Part shown: positions 34,478 to 42,782 of the stretch, piece after piece | Layout of the letters: every line of letters starts with the position of its first letter | Numbering within the stretch: the first letter of the stretch is position 1 | NCBI GenBank assembly: GCA_002327445.1 | Contig: DCWA01000020.1 | Span: forward strand, 62,001-126,000 | Reading direction: 5' to 3' | Source of the DNA: Desulfobacteraceae bacterium UBA2174 | GTDB lineage: Bacteria; Desulfobacterota; Desulfobacteria; Desulfobacterales; UBA2174 | Length of the DNA stretch: 64,000 bases | Made by a program: the position numbers and the translations under genes | The notes under the pieces: generated by a model | Databases searched by the model: none | What the model saw: the letters and a program-made list of their open reading frames with translations, nothing else | Told to the model about the DNA's origin: nothing

Positions 34478-35245
34478 GTGTTGTCTTGCACTCCTTTCAA
34501 GGTTCAAGCGCCTGCGGCGCGTTCCGCCTGCGGCGGGGTCCAATTTTCTGGTTCAAGGTTCAAGGTTGAAAAGGACATAGGGGACAGAAAGGCCCCCCAA
34601 AAAAATTCAAAGCGCCAAACTGCCTTCGAATAAAGTTATGTTTATAAAATCGCCCCCGCGGATTGTCAATCCGATTCCATCCCGGCACCACACCCTGTCA
34701 CAGTTTTGCTGTTATCCTTGCCCGCTTGCGATGGATTTATTCTGGGTGATGCGCTCCTCCCGCCGGCGTCCTTGACTGCGGATCCCTCGTCGAAAACTCC
34801 TCTCGGGAGTACACTCGTTTCCCGTGTCATTCCGAGCGTCAGAGAGGAATCCGCAGTTGAGAAGATCGGCGGGAAGCGATGACATTCGGCAAGAAAAGGG
34901 GGCAGAGGCTTTACTCTGACGGAGCCCTGATCCCGGTATCGGGCCGCCCAAGCCCTACAGCCATAACTCGGTAGCTGCGCTGAAAAATTCATCCGGCGTG
35001 GCAGGTCCCCAACCGAAAGCGGAGGTACATTCTGGAAAAGTCCAGCGAAAAAAATGCAACATCAAATTCTCAATCAGTGCGTAATTTTACTCAGCGACTG
35101 AGCAAAATGCGCCAACAGCCCGGATTGAATGCCTTGCATCATCTCCCCACTGAAGGCACGCGCCTTCAACCACCCCGAAAAGCCGATCAAACTACCGGAG
35201 CGCAGCGACACCGCGACTTTGGTCGTTTTCGTTCACTTTAGTCAC
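34478..35245. repeat. 768-base gene-free gap with several repeat families
   Basis: I see no credible gene here. The gap carries GCGCCTGCGGCGCGTTCC and GGTTCAAGGTTCAAGGTTG words (34500-34570), AAGGACATAGGGGACAG words (34570-34600), a TCATTCCGAGCGTCAGAGAG unit (about 34829-34860) and a partial CCGGAGCGCAGCGACACC unit with TTTAGTCACTC (35193-35250). Long frames across it are repeat-derived. It separates the housekeeping block from the polysaccharide cluster. Confidence 0.75.
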
Positions 35246-37159
35246 TCATGGCTCTATCTTTCCCCCCGAACCCTCCGCTACGCCGTAGGGGGTGTAATCG
35301 GGCACGATGGCCGCCAGCCGCTGCTTGATGCCCTCGGCGTCTTGGGCCTCGGCCAGCCGCGCCAGGTCGGCCAGGGCCTGCTCCGGCACCCGGCCGTTGG
35401 CGCAGTTCGCCTTGAGCACCAGGATTTTTTGGTGGCTGGTGGGCAGGATCCCCTCCCCTTCGGTGATCAGCTCCTCGAACAGCTTCTCCCCCGGTCTCAG
35501 CCCGGTGTACTCGATGCGGATGTCCTTGTCCGGCTCGAAGCCGTATAGCCGGATCAGGTCCCGGGCCATGTCGTCGATGCGCACCGGGGTGCCCATGTCC
35601 AGCAGGTAGATTTCTCCGCCGCCGTCGGCCAGGGCGCCGGCCTGGAGGATGAGCTGGCAGGCCTCGGGAATGGTCATGAAATAGCGGGTCACCTCCTTGT
35701 GGGTCACCGTCACCGGCCCGCCCCGCTCGATCTGGCGGCGAAAGAGCGGCACCACGCTGCCCACCGAGTTGAGCACGTTGCCGAAGCGCACCGTCATGAA
35801 GCGCGGTGTCCCTGCGCCGCCCTGGTTGCGGCCCTGGACGATCATCTCGGCCACCCGCTTGGAGGCGCCCATCACGCTGGTGGGCCGCACCGCCTTATCG
35901 GTGGAAACCATCACGAAACGCTCGATCCCATGGGCCTCGGCGACGGCCACCAGGCAACGGGTGCCGAGGACGTTGTTGGCGATCGCTTTCCAGGGCTGGA
36001 GCTCGAGCATGGGCACGTGCTTGTAGGCCGCCGCGTGAAACACCACCGATGGGCGGTGGCGCGCAAAGACCCGCTCCACTTCGTCCCGCTGCTGGATGTC
36101 GCCGAGCACCGGAACGACCCGGACATCCGGAAAGGCGCCGCGTAACTCCAGCTCGATGTCATAAAGCGGGCTCTCGGCCCGCTCCAAGAGCACCAGCCGC
36201 CCGGGCGCGAAGCGACAGATCTGCCGGCAGAGCTCGGACCCGATGGACCCCCCGGCGCCGGTCACCAGCACGCAGCGGCCGGCCAGGTAGGCGCCGATGC
36301 GGCCCTCGTCCAGGTGGACCACCTCCCGGCCGAGCAGGTCACGATAGGACACCTCGCGAATGGCCGAGAAGGTCACCCGCCCGTCGATCAGCTCCCCCAT
36401 CCCCGGCACGGTGCGGAACTTGAGCCCGGTGGCCTTGCAGCGATCCACGATGCGCCGCATCTGTTCGGCCGTGGCCGTGGGGATGGCGATGACGATCTCC
36501 TCGGCCCTGGCCCGCGCGGCGATGCGCTCGATATCGGCCACGCGCCCGAGCACCGGCACCCCGTGGATCTTTCGCCCGCGCTTTGCCGGGTCATCATCCA
36601 GGAAGCCCACCACCGCGTAGGGCAGTTGGGTGTTGTTGCGGATCTCGCGGCAGATGCTCTCGCCGCAGTCGCCGGCCCCCACGATGAGCAGTCGCCGTTT
36701 GTCACCGCGGCCCAGCAGCGCCGGTACCAGGTTGCTCGCCACCGCACGCAGGCCGCCTGCGTCCACGGCCTCGTAGCCGAGGCGGATCGCGATCCGCAAG
36801 CCGGCGATCAACAGTACGGTGAAGCAGGCGTCGATGAGAAAGATCGATCGGCTGTAACCTTCAAACCGGTACTGGAAGGCGATGATAAAAACGAAGGCCA
36901 GCGAGCTGACGATCGTCGCCTTGATCACGTTGACCAAGTCGGTGAGGCCGGTGTAGCGCCACATTCCGCGGTAGAGGTCGAAGAAGTAGAAAGCGGTGAC
37001 CTTCACTGCCAAGGCGTAAGGCAGGCTGCGCCAGAACAGGTCCATGTAAAACGGCGGGATACCGAACTCGAAGCGCACCAGGTACGCCCCGTAAAGGGAA
37101 GCGGTGAGCAGCAGCAGGTCGCCGGCGAGGATGAGCAGCAGGTTGCGGTTCATGGGCAT
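35246..37159 (-). CDS. WbpM/PglF-like NDP-sugar 4,6-dehydratase (membrane-bound)
   Basis: The 637-residue protein has four or five N-terminal membrane helices (residues 1-130) and a CoA-binding-like Rossmann domain (IVGAGDCGESICREIRNN). The C-terminal SDR dehydratase domain carries VTGAGGSIGSELCRQICRF. The catalytic region STDKAVRPTSVMGASKR has methionine where most SDRs have tyrosine, a hallmark of WbpM/FlaA1/PglF. The reaction is 4,6-dehydration of UDP-GlcNAc. In Pseudomonas O-antigen clusters wbpM lies after wbpL, as here. The start may be ATG 37159 or 37153. Several bases before it is the remnant of a PIN toxin gene. Confidence 0.9.
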   Translation of the reverse strand: MPMNRNLLLILAGDLLLLTASLYGAYLVRFEFGIPPFYMDLFWRSLPYALAVKVTAFYFFDLYRGMWRYTGLTDLVNVIKATIVSSLAFVFIIAFQYRFEGYSRSIFLIDACFTVLLIAGLRIAIRLGYEAVDAGGLRAVASNLVPALLGRGDKRRLLIVGAGDCGESICREIRNNTQLPYAVVGFLDDDPAKRGRKIHGVPVLGRVADIERIAARARAEEIVIAIPTATAEQMRRIVDRCKATGLKFRTVPGMGELIDGRVTFSAIREVSYRDLLGREVVHLDEGRIGAYLAGRCVLVTGAGGSIGSELCRQICRFAPGRLVLLERAESPLYDIELELRGAFPDVRVVPVLGDIQQRDEVERVFARHRPSVVFHAAAYKHVPMLELQPWKAIANNVLGTRCLVAVAEAHGIERFVMVSTDKAVRPTSVMGASKRVAEMIVQGRNQGGAGTPRFMTVRFGNVLNSVGSVVPLFRRQIERGGPVTVTHKEVTRYFMTIPEACQLILQAGALADGGGEIYLLDMGTPVRIDDMARDLIRLYGFEPDKDIRIEYTGLRPGEKLFEELITEGEGILPTSHQKILVLKANCANGRVPEQALADLARLAEAQDAEGIKQRLAAIVPDYTPYGVAEGSGGKIEP

Positions 37160-37237
37160 TCAGATAAAGGGGTTTTCAATGGTCAAACAGCCTTCGACCT
37201 GCTGGCCGTTGTCGAAGAAAAACTCGCCTTCGCTCAT
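37160..37237 (-). pseudogene. Remnant of a PIN-domain toxin start (25 codons)
   Basis: An ATG within the end of the AbrB-type antitoxin frame opens a short frame MSEGEFFFDNGQQVEGCL to a stop. It resembles a damaged PIN start (FFDTN in VapC-like toxins), and its position overlapping the antitoxin end is where the toxin gene normally begins. The rest of the toxin is missing and wbpM follows immediately. Confidence 0.4.
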
Positions 37238-37457
37238 GGGCTTCGATCCGGTCGAACTTGAACCCTTCAGGGAGCCGTCCGCGATACTTTCTCAAACGCG
37301 CCAGAAGCTCCTTGGCATCGGGACGCTTTTCTATTTCGAAAGCCCGCGACCCCACGACGTGGATGTCGACATGGTCGCCCTCCTTGAGATCCATCGCCGC
37401 CACCACCGCGGCGGGCAAGCGCACGGCCAGGCTGTTGCCCCACTTGGAAACCTGCAT
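37176..37457 (-). CDS. AbrB/MazE-type antitoxin, orphan
   Basis: The ~93-residue protein begins with a swapped-hairpin AbrB domain (MQVSKWGNSLAVRLPAAVVA, then LKEGDHVDIHVVG), typical of MazE/VapB antitoxins, and a toxin-binding tail with FKFDRIEAHE. In intact pairs this tail ends within a few residues; here the frame continues with about 20 arginine-rich residues, suggesting that the original stop and the toxin gene were lost. An inverted repeat just upstream (37475-37499) fits an autoregulatory operator. ATG 37457 starts the domain; 37469 is an alternative. Confidence 0.75.
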   Translation of the reverse strand: MQVSKWGNSLAVRLPAAVVAAMDLKEGDHVDIHVVGSRAFEIEKRPDAKELLARLRKYRGRLPEGFKFDRIEAHERRRVFLRQRPAGRRLFDH

Positions 37458-37474
37458 GAATCTTCCCATAAAAA

Positions 37475-37499
37475 GATATACTTGTTTTTAATGTATATC
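37475..37499. promoter_or_regulatory. Inverted repeat, likely antitoxin operator
   Basis: GATATAC (37475-37481) and GTATATC (37493-37499) form a perfect inverted repeat 18 bases before the AbrB-type gene, in an AT-rich stretch that would also hold its promoter. Confidence 0.5.
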
Positions 37500-37573
37500 G
37501 CTTCTGGACAAATTCCAATACGCCATTGTGACATTTGACGGGGCCTTGGTCACAGGCGGGTCCGCACCGTGAA

Positions 37574-38551
37574 TCAACCGCCGCGCCCCACCGCCCGGCG
37601 GACCCGGAAGCTGACCACCGCAAAACCGATGCTGCAGGCAATCAAAAACAGGGTCACCGCCAGGGGCCCCCTGGCCATCATGCGCAGCACGCCGAGGCCC
37701 ACGGCCATCTGGGCCGCGGCATAGCCGAGGGAAACCTTCCAATGGGCGATGCCCATCTCGTTGGCCAGCAGCTGGTAGAGGTGGCGGCGGTGGGGCCGGG
37801 TGAGCGATTCGCCGTCGCGCAGGCGCACGGCCATGGTGGTGAGCTCATCGAGGTAAAACGGCAGCAGAAACGCCGCCCGGCAGGCCAGGTCGAAAAAATC
37901 CCGCGCCCCGGCCGCCGCCAGGGCGGCGAAAAGAAAACCGAGGGTGAGACTGCCCACGTCGCCCATGAAGACCCGCGCTTTGGGCAGATTGAACGGCAGA
38001 AACCCGGCGCAGGCCACCGCCGCGCCCAGGGCCAGCCAGGTCAAGGCCGGTTCAGCGCCGGTGAAGATCCCGTGCCAGGCCAGCAGCACGAACGCCGTGA
38101 CCCCCGAGAGCCCGGCGATGCCGTCGATGCCGTCCATGAAGTTGAAAAAATTGGCCGTGCCCACCAGGAACACGGCCAAGAAGGCCACCGTCACCAGCGA
38201 CGGTGCGGTCCAACCGGAAAAATCCATTCCCCGGAGCAGGATCCCCGCCAGCACGAAGGCCGCCGCCAGCCGCGCCCCGGGGCCGATGTCGAACCGGTCG
38301 GCGGCCAACCCCAGCAGCGAGACGCCCAGCACCGGTGCCCAAACCCCAAGCGGCACCCCGACGACCGCGGCGCAGAAACCGATGCCGGCGGCGATGCCGA
38401 TGCCGCCTCCCTTGGGGGTGACCTGTCGATGAGAGCTGCGGGCCGTGGGCACGTCGATGAACCCTGCCTTATTCCCCCAGCGGGAAACGGCCAGGGCGCC
38501 GGCCGCCCCGAGCACGAGGCTTACGACCAATGCGATCCACGGCGAAGTCAT
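37574..38551 (-). CDS. WecA/WbpL-like undecaprenyl-phosphate sugar-1-phosphate transferase
   Basis: The ~325-residue integral membrane protein belongs to glycosyltransferase family 4 of the MraY/WecA type and starts polysaccharide repeat-unit synthesis on undecaprenyl phosphate. The motifs are PTARSSHRQVTPKGGGIG near the N terminus, FNFMDGIDGIAG in the middle, ARVFMGDVGSLTLGF and LRDGESLTRPHRRHLYQ. About ten membrane segments are seen. ATG 38551 has CAGGAG just upstream and overlaps the 2-epimerase stop by 4 bases. The donor may be UDP-FucNAc or UDP-GlcNAc. Confidence 0.88.
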   Translation of the reverse strand: MTSPWIALVVSLVLGAAGALAVSRWGNKAGFIDVPTARSSHRQVTPKGGGIGIAAGIGFCAAVVGVPLGVWAPVLGVSLLGLAADRFDIGPGARLAAAFVLAGILLRGMDFSGWTAPSLVTVAFLAVFLVGTANFFNFMDGIDGIAGLSGVTAFVLLAWHGIFTGAEPALTWLALGAAVACAGFLPFNLPKARVFMGDVGSLTLGFLFAALAAAGARDFFDLACRAAFLLPFYLDELTTMAVRLRDGESLTRPHRRHLYQLLANEMGIAHWKVSLGYAAAQMAVGLGVLRMMARGPLAVTLFLIACSIGFAVVSFRVRRAVGRGG

Positions 38552-39675
38552 CGGCTCCTGAACCACACCGTTCGCTGGACATAATCCACGTAGCTGAGGA
38601 TGATGCGCACCACCTTGCGGGATACATTGTCCGCCCCGTAGTCATCCACGGCCCGGATGCCCGGCGGCCCGTCCGCCGCCTGGGCCACCACCAACGCCAC
38701 GGCTTGCAGGACCCGCTGAGGCTTGAGGCCGCACATGATCACCACCGCCTCGTCCATCCCTTCGGGCCGCTCGTGGGCCTGGCGGATCGTCACGGCGGGA
38801 AAACCGAGAATCGACGACTCTTCGGTGATGGTCCCCGAGTCGGAAACCGTGCACAGGGCCTGCTGTTGAAGCCGAACGTAGTCAAAAAACCCCAGCGGTT
38901 TTAAAAACCGCACCCGCTCATCCGTCAGTGCCGGTCTGGCCTCCAGCCGTTTACGGGTACGCGGATGGGTGGAAACGATCAGCGGCAAATCAAAGCGCCG
39001 GCTCAAGGCCTCAAGGGTCTCCAGCAAATCGTTGAAGTTGTCCGCATCATCCACATTCTCCTCGCGGTGGGCGCTCACCACCAGGTACCGACCCGGCACG
39101 AGCCCGAAGCGCTCCAGCACATCGGAAGCCTCGATCTGCCGACGGTAAAACGCCAGCACTTCACGCATGGGTGAGCCGGTTTTGATCACTGTTTCCGGTT
39201 TCAGACCTTCCGCCAGCAGGTAGCGGCGGGCATGCTCGGTATAGGTGAGATGGATATCGCTGATGTGGTCCACGATGCGGCGGTTGATCTCCTCGGGCAC
39301 CCGCTGGTCGAAGCAGCGATTGCCCGCTTCCATGTGGAAGACCGGAATCTTGCGGCGCTTGGCGGCGATCGCCGACAGGCAGGAATTGGTGTCGCCCAGC
39401 AGGAGCAAGGCATCGGGGGACTCGGTGGCCAGCACCCGGTCAGCGGAGGCGATGATCCGTCCGATGGTCTCGGCGGGGGATTCCCCCGCCGCGGCCAGGA
39501 AGTGATCGGGTCGCCGGATGCCGAGCTGTTGGAAGAAAATCTCGTTGAGCTCGTAGTCGTAGTTTTGGCCCGTATGCACCAGTACGTGACGGGTGTGGCG
39601 ATCCAGCTCGGCGATGACCCGGCAGAGCTTGATGATTTCCGGGCGGGTGCCGATGATGGTCATGACCTTAAGCAT
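38548..39675 (-). CDS. Non-hydrolysing UDP-sugar 2-epimerase (FnlC/WecB type)
   Basis: The 375-residue protein is a WecB-family C2 epimerase, with TIGTRPEIIKLCRVI at the N terminus, HMEAGNRCFDQRVPEEINRR, SAHREENVD and SDSGTITEESSILGFPA. In clusters with an FnlA-type dehydratase and an FnlB-type reductase it makes UDP-L-FucNAc by C2 epimerisation; a WecB role (UDP-ManNAc) is the alternative. It overlaps the FnlA-like gene upstream by 8 bases and the WecA-like gene downstream by 4. Confidence 0.88.
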   Translation of the reverse strand: MLKVMTIIGTRPEIIKLCRVIAELDRHTRHVLVHTGQNYDYELNEIFFQQLGIRRPDHFLAAAGESPAETIGRIIASADRVLATESPDALLLLGDTNSCLSAIAAKRRKIPVFHMEAGNRCFDQRVPEEINRRIVDHISDIHLTYTEHARRYLLAEGLKPETVIKTGSPMREVLAFYRRQIEASDVLERFGLVPGRYLVVSAHREENVDDADNFNDLLETLEALSRRFDLPLIVSTHPRTRKRLEARPALTDERVRFLKPLGFFDYVRLQQQALCTVSDSGTITEESSILGFPAVTIRQAHERPEGMDEAVVIMCGLKPQRVLQAVALVVAQAADGPPGIRAVDDYGADNVSRKVVRIILSYVDYVQRTVWFRSR

Positions 39676-40678
39676 GCAGCGCCTCCCGCACCAGGTCCAG
39701 CGCCATCAGCAGTGCCTTGACCTGTTCGACGTCGAGCCGTTCGGTGTTGTGGGAGGTATAATCTCGGAACGCCGCCACCTGGGGTCGTCCCTCGATGAAA
39801 TACTTGTTGTAGTTCAGGTCGCGGTCGTCGATGGGTAGCCGATAATAGCGTCCCAGGTCTTCGGCCTTGGCCATTTCTTCGCGCGATACCAGCGATTCGT
39901 AGAGCTTCTCTCCGTGACGGGTGCCGATGATACGAATCGGCAGGTCGCTTTGAAAAATTTCCTTCAGCGCCTGGGCCAGGTCGCCGATGGTAGCCGCCGG
40001 GGCCTTCTGCACGAAGATGTCTCCCTGTCGGCCGTGTTGAAAGGCGTACAGGACGAGGTCCACCGAATCGCTCAACGACATGAGAAAACGGGTCATGTGG
40101 GGGTCGGTGACCGTCAACGGCTTGTTTTGAAGAATCTGGCCGACAAAAAGCGGAATCACCGATCCGCGCGAGGCCATGACGTTGCCGTAGCGGGTGGCGC
40201 ACAACACCGTTACCCCGTTGGGGCGCAACCGGGCCTTGGCCACCATGAGTTTCTCCATCAGGGCCTTGGTCAACCCCATGGCGTTGATGGGATAGACGGC
40301 CTTGTCGGTGCTGAGCACCACCACCCGCGCCACCCCGGCGGCGATGGCGGCCTGCATCACGTTCTCGGCGCCGATGACGTTGGTGAGCACCGCCTCCATG
40401 GGGTAGAATTCACAGGATGGCACCTGTTTCAACGCGGCGGCGTGAAACACGTAGTCCACCCCCTGCATGGCCTCGTGGAGGCTGTCCCGCTGGCGGACGT
40501 CGCCGATATAAAATTTGAGCTTGGGGTGGTTCCGCGCCACCCGCATGTCCTCCTGTTTCTTTTCGTCCCGGCTGAAAATGCGGATCTCCCGTACCCCTGT
40601 ATCGAGAAAGCGGCTCAGGACGGCATTGCCGAAAGACCCCGTCCCGCCGGTGATCATGAGCACTTTGTCACTGAACAT
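39668..40678 (-). CDS. UDP-GlcNAc 4,6-dehydratase/5-epimerase (FnlA/WbjB/CapE type)
   Basis: The 336-residue soluble SDR enzyme begins MITGGTGSFGNAVLSRFLDTG and carries VLSTDKAVYPINAMGLTKALMEK-type catalytic sequence with methionine replacing the usual tyrosine, as in FnlA/CapE/WbjB. It performs the first step to UDP-L-FucNAc. It overlaps the FnlB-like gene by 11 bases and the 2-epimerase by 8, supporting one pathway. Confidence 0.88.
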   Translation of the reverse strand: MFSDKVLMITGGTGSFGNAVLSRFLDTGVREIRIFSRDEKKQEDMRVARNHPKLKFYIGDVRQRDSLHEAMQGVDYVFHAAALKQVPSCEFYPMEAVLTNVIGAENVMQAAIAAGVARVVVLSTDKAVYPINAMGLTKALMEKLMVAKARLRPNGVTVLCATRYGNVMASRGSVIPLFVGQILQNKPLTVTDPHMTRFLMSLSDSVDLVLYAFQHGRQGDIFVQKAPAATIGDLAQALKEIFQSDLPIRIIGTRHGEKLYESLVSREEMAKAEDLGRYYRLPIDDRDLNYNKYFIEGRPQVAAFRDYTSHNTERLDVEQVKALLMALDLVREALHA

Positions 40679-41549
40679 CGCGGTGCTTTATCCTTTGGTT
40701 GAAGGCGTGCATGGATTTGATCAATTCGGGCCACGACGGGGCCACGTAGCCGGTGGCCGCCTGGAAGCGTTCCGCGTTGAGGGAGCGGTCGATCACCAGC
40801 CGGCCGTCGGAAACGATCTCGATTTGTTTTCCATAGACCCCGGCCACCTGGCAGAGCAAGTCGTACTTGGAAATCGGTGCCGCGGCCACGTGATAGACGC
40901 CGGACAACCCGTCGCGGGGAAGGACCACGTCCCGGATCACCCGCGCCAACTCCACGGTGGGCAGACCGGAAAAGACGGCCCGGGTGTATCCGCTGCAGCG
41001 GTTCTCCTGAGCCAGGAACCAGTCCACCAGGCCGTGGCGGCCTTTCAGGGCATGGCCGATCAACGACGTGCGCAGGGTCAAGGTGTGCGCTTCAGCCACC
41101 TCGCCCAGAAGCTTGGACCGACCATAGAGATCTTCAGCGTCGGGGAAGTCCGTCTCGCGGTATCCTCCTTTTTTCCCCGAAAAAACACAATCGGTGCTGA
41201 TATGCACCAGGCGTGCCCCCACCAGGGCGCACCACCGCGCCAGTCGATGAGGCAGCATCGCATTGAGGGCGATGGCCTGGAGCGGATCCTCGGCGCCGGC
41301 CCGCTGCTTGATCATCCCCACGCAATTGACCACCACCTCCGGCCGGGTCTCGGCAAACACCCGCACCAAGCCGTCGGGGTGCTGGACATCCACCCCGGCC
41401 AACAAACGGCGGGACAATGCCGCCGGGAAAAACCGCCGATCCGCCTCGGAGCGCAACGTCCCGCTCACCCGCCAGCCGGCGCGTCGGTTCAAAACGCGGA
41501 ACATGGCGTTGCCCAACATGCCGCCGGCGCCCAGCACCAGTACCCTCAT
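40668..41549 (-). CDS. RmlD-like sugar-nucleotide reductase (FnlB position)
   Basis: The 293-residue SDR protein starts MRVLVLGAGGMLGNAMFRVL and has ISTDCVFSG, followed by YGRSKLLGEV with the YxxxK catalytic pair, as in dTDP-4-dehydrorhamnose reductases. By position it is the reductase step of the FucNAc-type pathway. Known FnlB/CapF/WbjC proteins are about 370 residues because of a C-terminal cupin domain; that domain is missing here. ATG 41549 is chosen, and GGAAGG lies about ten bases before it. Confidence 0.8.
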   Translation of the reverse strand: MRVLVLGAGGMLGNAMFRVLNRRAGWRVSGTLRSEADRRFFPAALSRRLLAGVDVQHPDGLVRVFAETRPEVVVNCVGMIKQRAGAEDPLQAIALNAMLPHRLARWCALVGARLVHISTDCVFSGKKGGYRETDFPDAEDLYGRSKLLGEVAEAHTLTLRTSLIGHALKGRHGLVDWFLAQENRCSGYTRAVFSGLPTVELARVIRDVVLPRDGLSGVYHVAAAPISKYDLLCQVAGVYGKQIEIVSDGRLVIDRSLNAERFQAATGYVAPSWPELIKSMHAFNQRIKHRDVQ

Positions 41550-42775
41550 GATGGATCCTTCCACCCCTGGCGCATCGATCGCAGGTGACCGATGAGCCGA
41601 TCGACAAGCATCTCGTGGGCGAAATGCCGCCGGTAGCAGGCGCGCCCCCGGGCGCCCATGGCCTCGCGCTGTTCCGGGTACATCCGGTAAAGCGCCAGAA
41701 CGGCGTCAGCCAGCGCCACACCGTCTTCCGCCGGCACGGCCAGCCCGGCGCCGGCCATGGTCACCAAACGGGCGCCTTCGCCGTTGAGGCAGGCCAGAAT
41801 GGGCCGCCCGGCAGCCAGGTAAGCCTGCACCTTGCTGGGAACCGTCGCCCGGAAGATCGCCCGGTCGGCCAGGGTCACCAGCAATGCAGAGGCCCGCTGC
41901 ATCAACGCCGGCATGGTTTCCACCGGGAAGCGCCCGGGGAGGTGAAGCCGGTCGAGTTCCCGGGCCCTTGCCTGGCGGCGCATCCACTCCCGCCGGCTGC
42001 CGTCGCCCAGAACGACAAAATGGATGTCCGGGTATGCTTTCAGCCGTGAAGCCGCCTCCACGATGGTTTCCACCGCCTGGGCGCTGCCGATATTGCCTGC
42101 GAACAGCACCGAAAATCCACTGTTCAATCCTTCGACGGCGGGAGGCTCTCCCCGTGCCGGAAGGGCAAAAGTCTCCTCCGCGGAGTTGGGATGATACACG
42201 ATGGGGGTACGATGCGCCAGGGCGCGGATGGGCGCTTCGAAAGCGGGCGACGGCACCAGCAGCAGGTCGGTATGGCGGTAAATGAAGGCGACCGCCTTTT
42301 CCACCAGGCCGAGCGCGGCCCGGTTCGTCAGGTAGCCGGTGGCCGAAAGACTTTCCGGCCAGAGGTCCTGGACCCACAGGGCCACGGGACAGCCCTTGAG
42401 TCTTCCGAGGAGCACTGCGGGAAGGGCCTGGAGCACCGGTGACGGCGCGTACACCAGGATGGCGTCAAACCGCCTGTTGCGCAGGATCGCCGGACCGCAT
42501 ACCAGCCCCGAGAGAACGAACGATAGATAATTCAGCGCCAGCCGCCAGGCGCCGCGGCCGCGGGCCAGCAGCGGCACCCGGTGGATCAAGGCCCCTTGAT
42601 GCCTCTGGCGACCGCATCCCCTCGTCCGGTAGCCCGAAAAAATCCGGCCTGACGGGTAGTTCGGTTTCCCGGTGAGCACCTCCACCGCGACGCCCTGGCG
42701 CACCAGCGAGGCCACGACATCGTTGATCTGAAAGCTCTCCGGCCAGTAGTACTGGCTCAAGACCAAAAGGCGCAT
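41546..42775 (-). CDS. WbuB-like glycosyltransferase family 4
   Basis: The 409-residue GT-B glycosyltransferase begins MRLLVLSQYYWPESFQIND and shows VEVLTGKPNYPSGRIF, a segment typical of WbuB-type FucNAc transferases. The central VQDLWPESLSATGYL and the C-terminal GRPILACLNGEGA region follow. WbuB-type enzymes usually sit beside FnlABC, as here, so FucNAc is a likely donor. ATG 42775 is taken as start; a longer frame to 43078 runs into the next gene in another frame. It overlaps the RmlD-like gene by 4 bases. Confidence 0.85.
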   Translation of the reverse strand: MRLLVLSQYYWPESFQINDVVASLVRQGVAVEVLTGKPNYPSGRIFSGYRTRGCGRQRHQGALIHRVPLLARGRGAWRLALNYLSFVLSGLVCGPAILRNRRFDAILVYAPSPVLQALPAVLLGRLKGCPVALWVQDLWPESLSATGYLTNRAALGLVEKAVAFIYRHTDLLLVPSPAFEAPIRALAHRTPIVYHPNSAEETFALPARGEPPAVEGLNSGFSVLFAGNIGSAQAVETIVEAASRLKAYPDIHFVVLGDGSRREWMRRQARARELDRLHLPGRFPVETMPALMQRASALLVTLADRAIFRATVPSKVQAYLAAGRPILACLNGEGARLVTMAGAGLAVPAEDGVALADAVLALYRMYPEQREAMGARGRACYRRHFAHEMLVDRLIGHLRSMRQGWKDPS

Positions 42776-42782
42776 GGCCGTC

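Noticed and set aside
34666..34992. A 108-residue minus-strand frame in the large gap
   Set aside because: Part of it is encoded by the TCATTCCGAG repeat family and it lacks a ribosome site or any family likeness.
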